In this document: in pieces, positions 62,870 through 64,000 of the stretch
Numbering within the stretch: position 1 is the stretch's first letter
Layout of the letters: each line of letters begins with the position of its first letter
NCBI GenBank assembly: GCA_016125255.1
Contig: WGMD01000002.1
Coordinates: 620,001 to 684,000 of the forward strand
DNA from: Planctomycetota bacterium
GTDB taxonomy: Bacteria > Planctomycetota > Phycisphaerae > Phycisphaerales > Zrk34
DNA: 64,000 bases
Direction: 5' to 3'
The notes under the pieces: model-generated
The model's input: only the letters and a program-made list of their open reading frames with translations
What the model was told of the DNA's origin: nothing
Databases searched by the model: none
Position numbers and translations under genes: made by a program

Positions 62870-63898
62870 CTACTTCGCCCGCATTTTCGTCATCGCGATC
62901 GCCAGCCGGATCGCCGCCGCCATCGGTCGGGCGCTGGCCTTGTTTTGTCCGACGATGTCGAAGGCCGTGCCGTGGTCGACGCTGGTGCGGATGATGGGCA
63001 GGCCGAGCGTGACGTTCACCGCTTCGTCGAAGGCGAGCATCTTGAGCGGGATGAGGCCCTGATCGTGATACATGGCGACGATCAGGTCGTAGCGATGGCG
63101 CGACGCTTCGATGAAAAGCGTGTCGGCGGGGAACGGTCCGCGGGCGTCGATGCCCTGCTCGCGCGCCATGGTGATGGCGGGCGCGATGAGGCGTTCCTCC
63201 TCGTCGCCGAACAGCCCGTGCTCGCCGGCGTGCGGATTGAGGCCGCACACGCCGATGACCGGCTCCTCGACGCCCATCGCCTTCAGCGCCGCGTGCCCCA
63301 GATCGATCGGATCGAACACGCGCCCGATCGTCAGCACGTTGCGGATGTCCATCAACGGCAGGTGAATCGTCGCCAGCGCGACATTGAGCTTCGGCGAGCA
63401 GAACATCATCACACTCCGCCGGCTCTGCGTCCGCGCGGCGAAAAGCTCGGTGTGGCCCGGATACTTGCGATGCCCCGCCAGGAACCACGATTCCTTGCAG
63501 ATCGGCCCGGTCACGATCGCATCGAGCCGCCCCGGATCGCCGGGCGGGCGCTGCGCCGCATCAATCGCGTCATTCAAAAACGACATCGACGCCTCGCCCC
63601 CCTGACGCGTCGCCTGCGGCGTGTTGGGGCCGAGCAGCGTGTACTCGTCGTAATCGAGCACGGTCACATCATGCACCATGTCCGGCCCGATCCGCGCCTG
63701 ATCGTGCTGCACGCGCCACCAGTACGGATTGATCTCCGCCAGGTCCGCCGCGTACGCCAGCAATTCGTTCATCCCGTAAATGACGAAGCGCGCCTCCGCC
63801 CGCAGCGCCGGATCCGCCAGCGCCTTAACCACGACCTCCGCCCCGATCCCCGCCGGGTCGCCCATCGTGATCCCGATTGTCGGACGTACATCGCTCAT
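62870..63898 (-). CDS. pdxA: 4-hydroxythreonine-4-phosphate dehydrogenase
   Basis: 342 residues. PdxA oxidises 4-phosphohydroxythreonine in vitamin B6 synthesis. Signatures: IGITMGDPAGIGAEVVVKAL, IVTGPICKESWFLAG, PGHTELFAARTQ, VCGLNPHAGEHGLFGDEE, GPFPADTLF and VAMYHDQGLIPLKML, with metal-binding histidines in GHTE and YHDQG. The C-terminal HGTAFDIVGQNKASARPM is also conserved. It has no coupled partner. Confidence 0.96.
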   Translation of the reverse strand: MSDVRPTIGITMGDPAGIGAEVVVKALADPALRAEARFVIYGMNELLAYAADLAEINPYWWRVQHDQARIGPDMVHDVTVLDYDEYTLLGPNTPQATRQGGEASMSFLNDAIDAAQRPPGDPGRLDAIVTGPICKESWFLAGHRKYPGHTELFAARTQSRRSVMMFCSPKLNVALATIHLPLMDIRNVLTIGRVFDPIDLGHAALKAMGVEEPVIGVCGLNPHAGEHGLFGDEEERLIAPAITMAREQGIDARGPFPADTLFIEASRHRYDLIVAMYHDQGLIPLKMLAFDEAVNVTLGLPIIRTSVDHGTAFDIVGQNKASARPMAAAIRLAIAMTKMRAK

Positions 63899-63921
63899 GC
63901 GTCCATCCTACCGCCGTACCC

Positions 63922-63950
63922 CCCGTTTAGCGACGCCGCTTGCGGCGGGC
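63922..63950. repeat. Dispersed GTTTAGCGACGCCGC repeat, copy 4
   Basis: CCCGTTTAGCGACGCCGCTT followed by GCGGCGGGC, in the divergent gap upstream of pdxA and of a gene beginning at the right edge. Confidence 0.8.
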
Positions 63951-63978
63951 TCCTGTCTTCGCCTACGCTGTATCATCA

Positions 63979-64000
63979 TGACCGAACCGGGAACTCGCAT
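63979..64000 (+). CDS. Possible start of a gene cut by the window edge
   Basis: ATG at 63979 opens a frame reading MTEPGTR to the edge of the window. It is divergent from pdxA. Too short to identify. Confidence 0.25.

Noticed and set aside
1-64000. CRISPR arrays, rRNA or prophage
   Set aside because: No regularly spaced direct repeats with unique spacers, no conserved rRNA segments and no phage structural genes were seen on reading through. A dedicated search was not possible.

Overview
The window is a GC-rich chromosomal segment of a Gram-negative bacterium, most likely a member of the Planctomycetota (Phycisphaerae-like). The evidence is a Verrucomicrobium/Rhodopirellula-type ECF sigma factor with a FecR-like anti-sigma partner, a PEP-CTERM-like secreted protein, a pseudopilin-type protein with an FSLIELLVA head, DUF1080, YdjY and DUF4126 proteins, a fused SecDF, futalosine-pathway menaquinone genes, and a YidC and lipoproteins of Gram-negative type. 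This lineage call is inference from gene content. No rRNA, tRNA, CRISPR array or prophage was seen.

Layout. 1-2.7 kb: small accessory genes, including a lower-GC zinc-ribbon gene and a REP-associated transposase (RAYT) with its REP palindromes. 2.7-5.6 kb: an exported protein, a PHP-type histidinol phosphatase and argC. 5.9-9.8 kb: a four-gene operon of ECF sigma factor, FecR-like anti-sigma, PEP-CTERM-like protein and pseudopilin-like protein. 10.3-11.6 kb: DAHP synthase behind a leader peptide and attenuator. 11.6-15.3 kb: membrane and envelope proteins. 15.4-20.6 kb: tgt-yajC-secDF. 21-23.5 kb: two tandem rhomboids and a NUDIX hydrolase. 23.6-29.4 kb: a plus-strand operon of DegT aminotransferase, Mla-type ATPase, MCE protein, TPR-AAA ATPase and TPR membrane protein. 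29.4-37.6 kb (minus strand): DUF89, hisH, an OmpA lipoprotein, prepilin peptidase, xseB, two CPBP proteases, two lipoproteins and DUF4126. 37.9-45.4 kb: a coiled-coil membrane protein, an RNA methyltransferase, an MlaE permease, two CBS proteins, two clpP genes, a lipoprotein and an SGNH hydrolase. 45.4-51.9 kb (minus): smpB, yidC-mnmE, a metallophosphoesterase, an SDR and nuoI. 52-57.5 kb: a degraded ParE-type toxin module, mqnB-mqnD, a lipoprotein, and a histidine kinase with a REC-GGDEF regulator. 57.5-61.7 kb (minus): two antiporter-like proteins, a PIN/RHH module, a P-II-like protein and a PTS IIA-like protein. 61.9-63.9 kb (minus): an ArsR-SRPBCC pair and pdxA.

The genes show four main themes: protein export and the envelope (SecDF, YajC, YidC, Mla, rhomboids, prepilin peptidase), central biosynthesis (argC, hisH, histidinol phosphatase, DAHP synthase, pdxA, mqnBD), signalling (ECF/FecR, kinase/GGDEF, CBS, PTS IIA, P-II-like), and a rich population of intergenic palindromes. 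The clearest regulatory discovery is the aromatic-residue leader peptide with mutually exclusive antiterminator and terminator hairpins in front of DAHP synthase. Other unusual points are a palindromic element embedded in frame in the anti-sigma gene, a metallophosphoesterase with no canonical start codon, and two promoters whose predicted transcription starts fall on the first codon of the gene.
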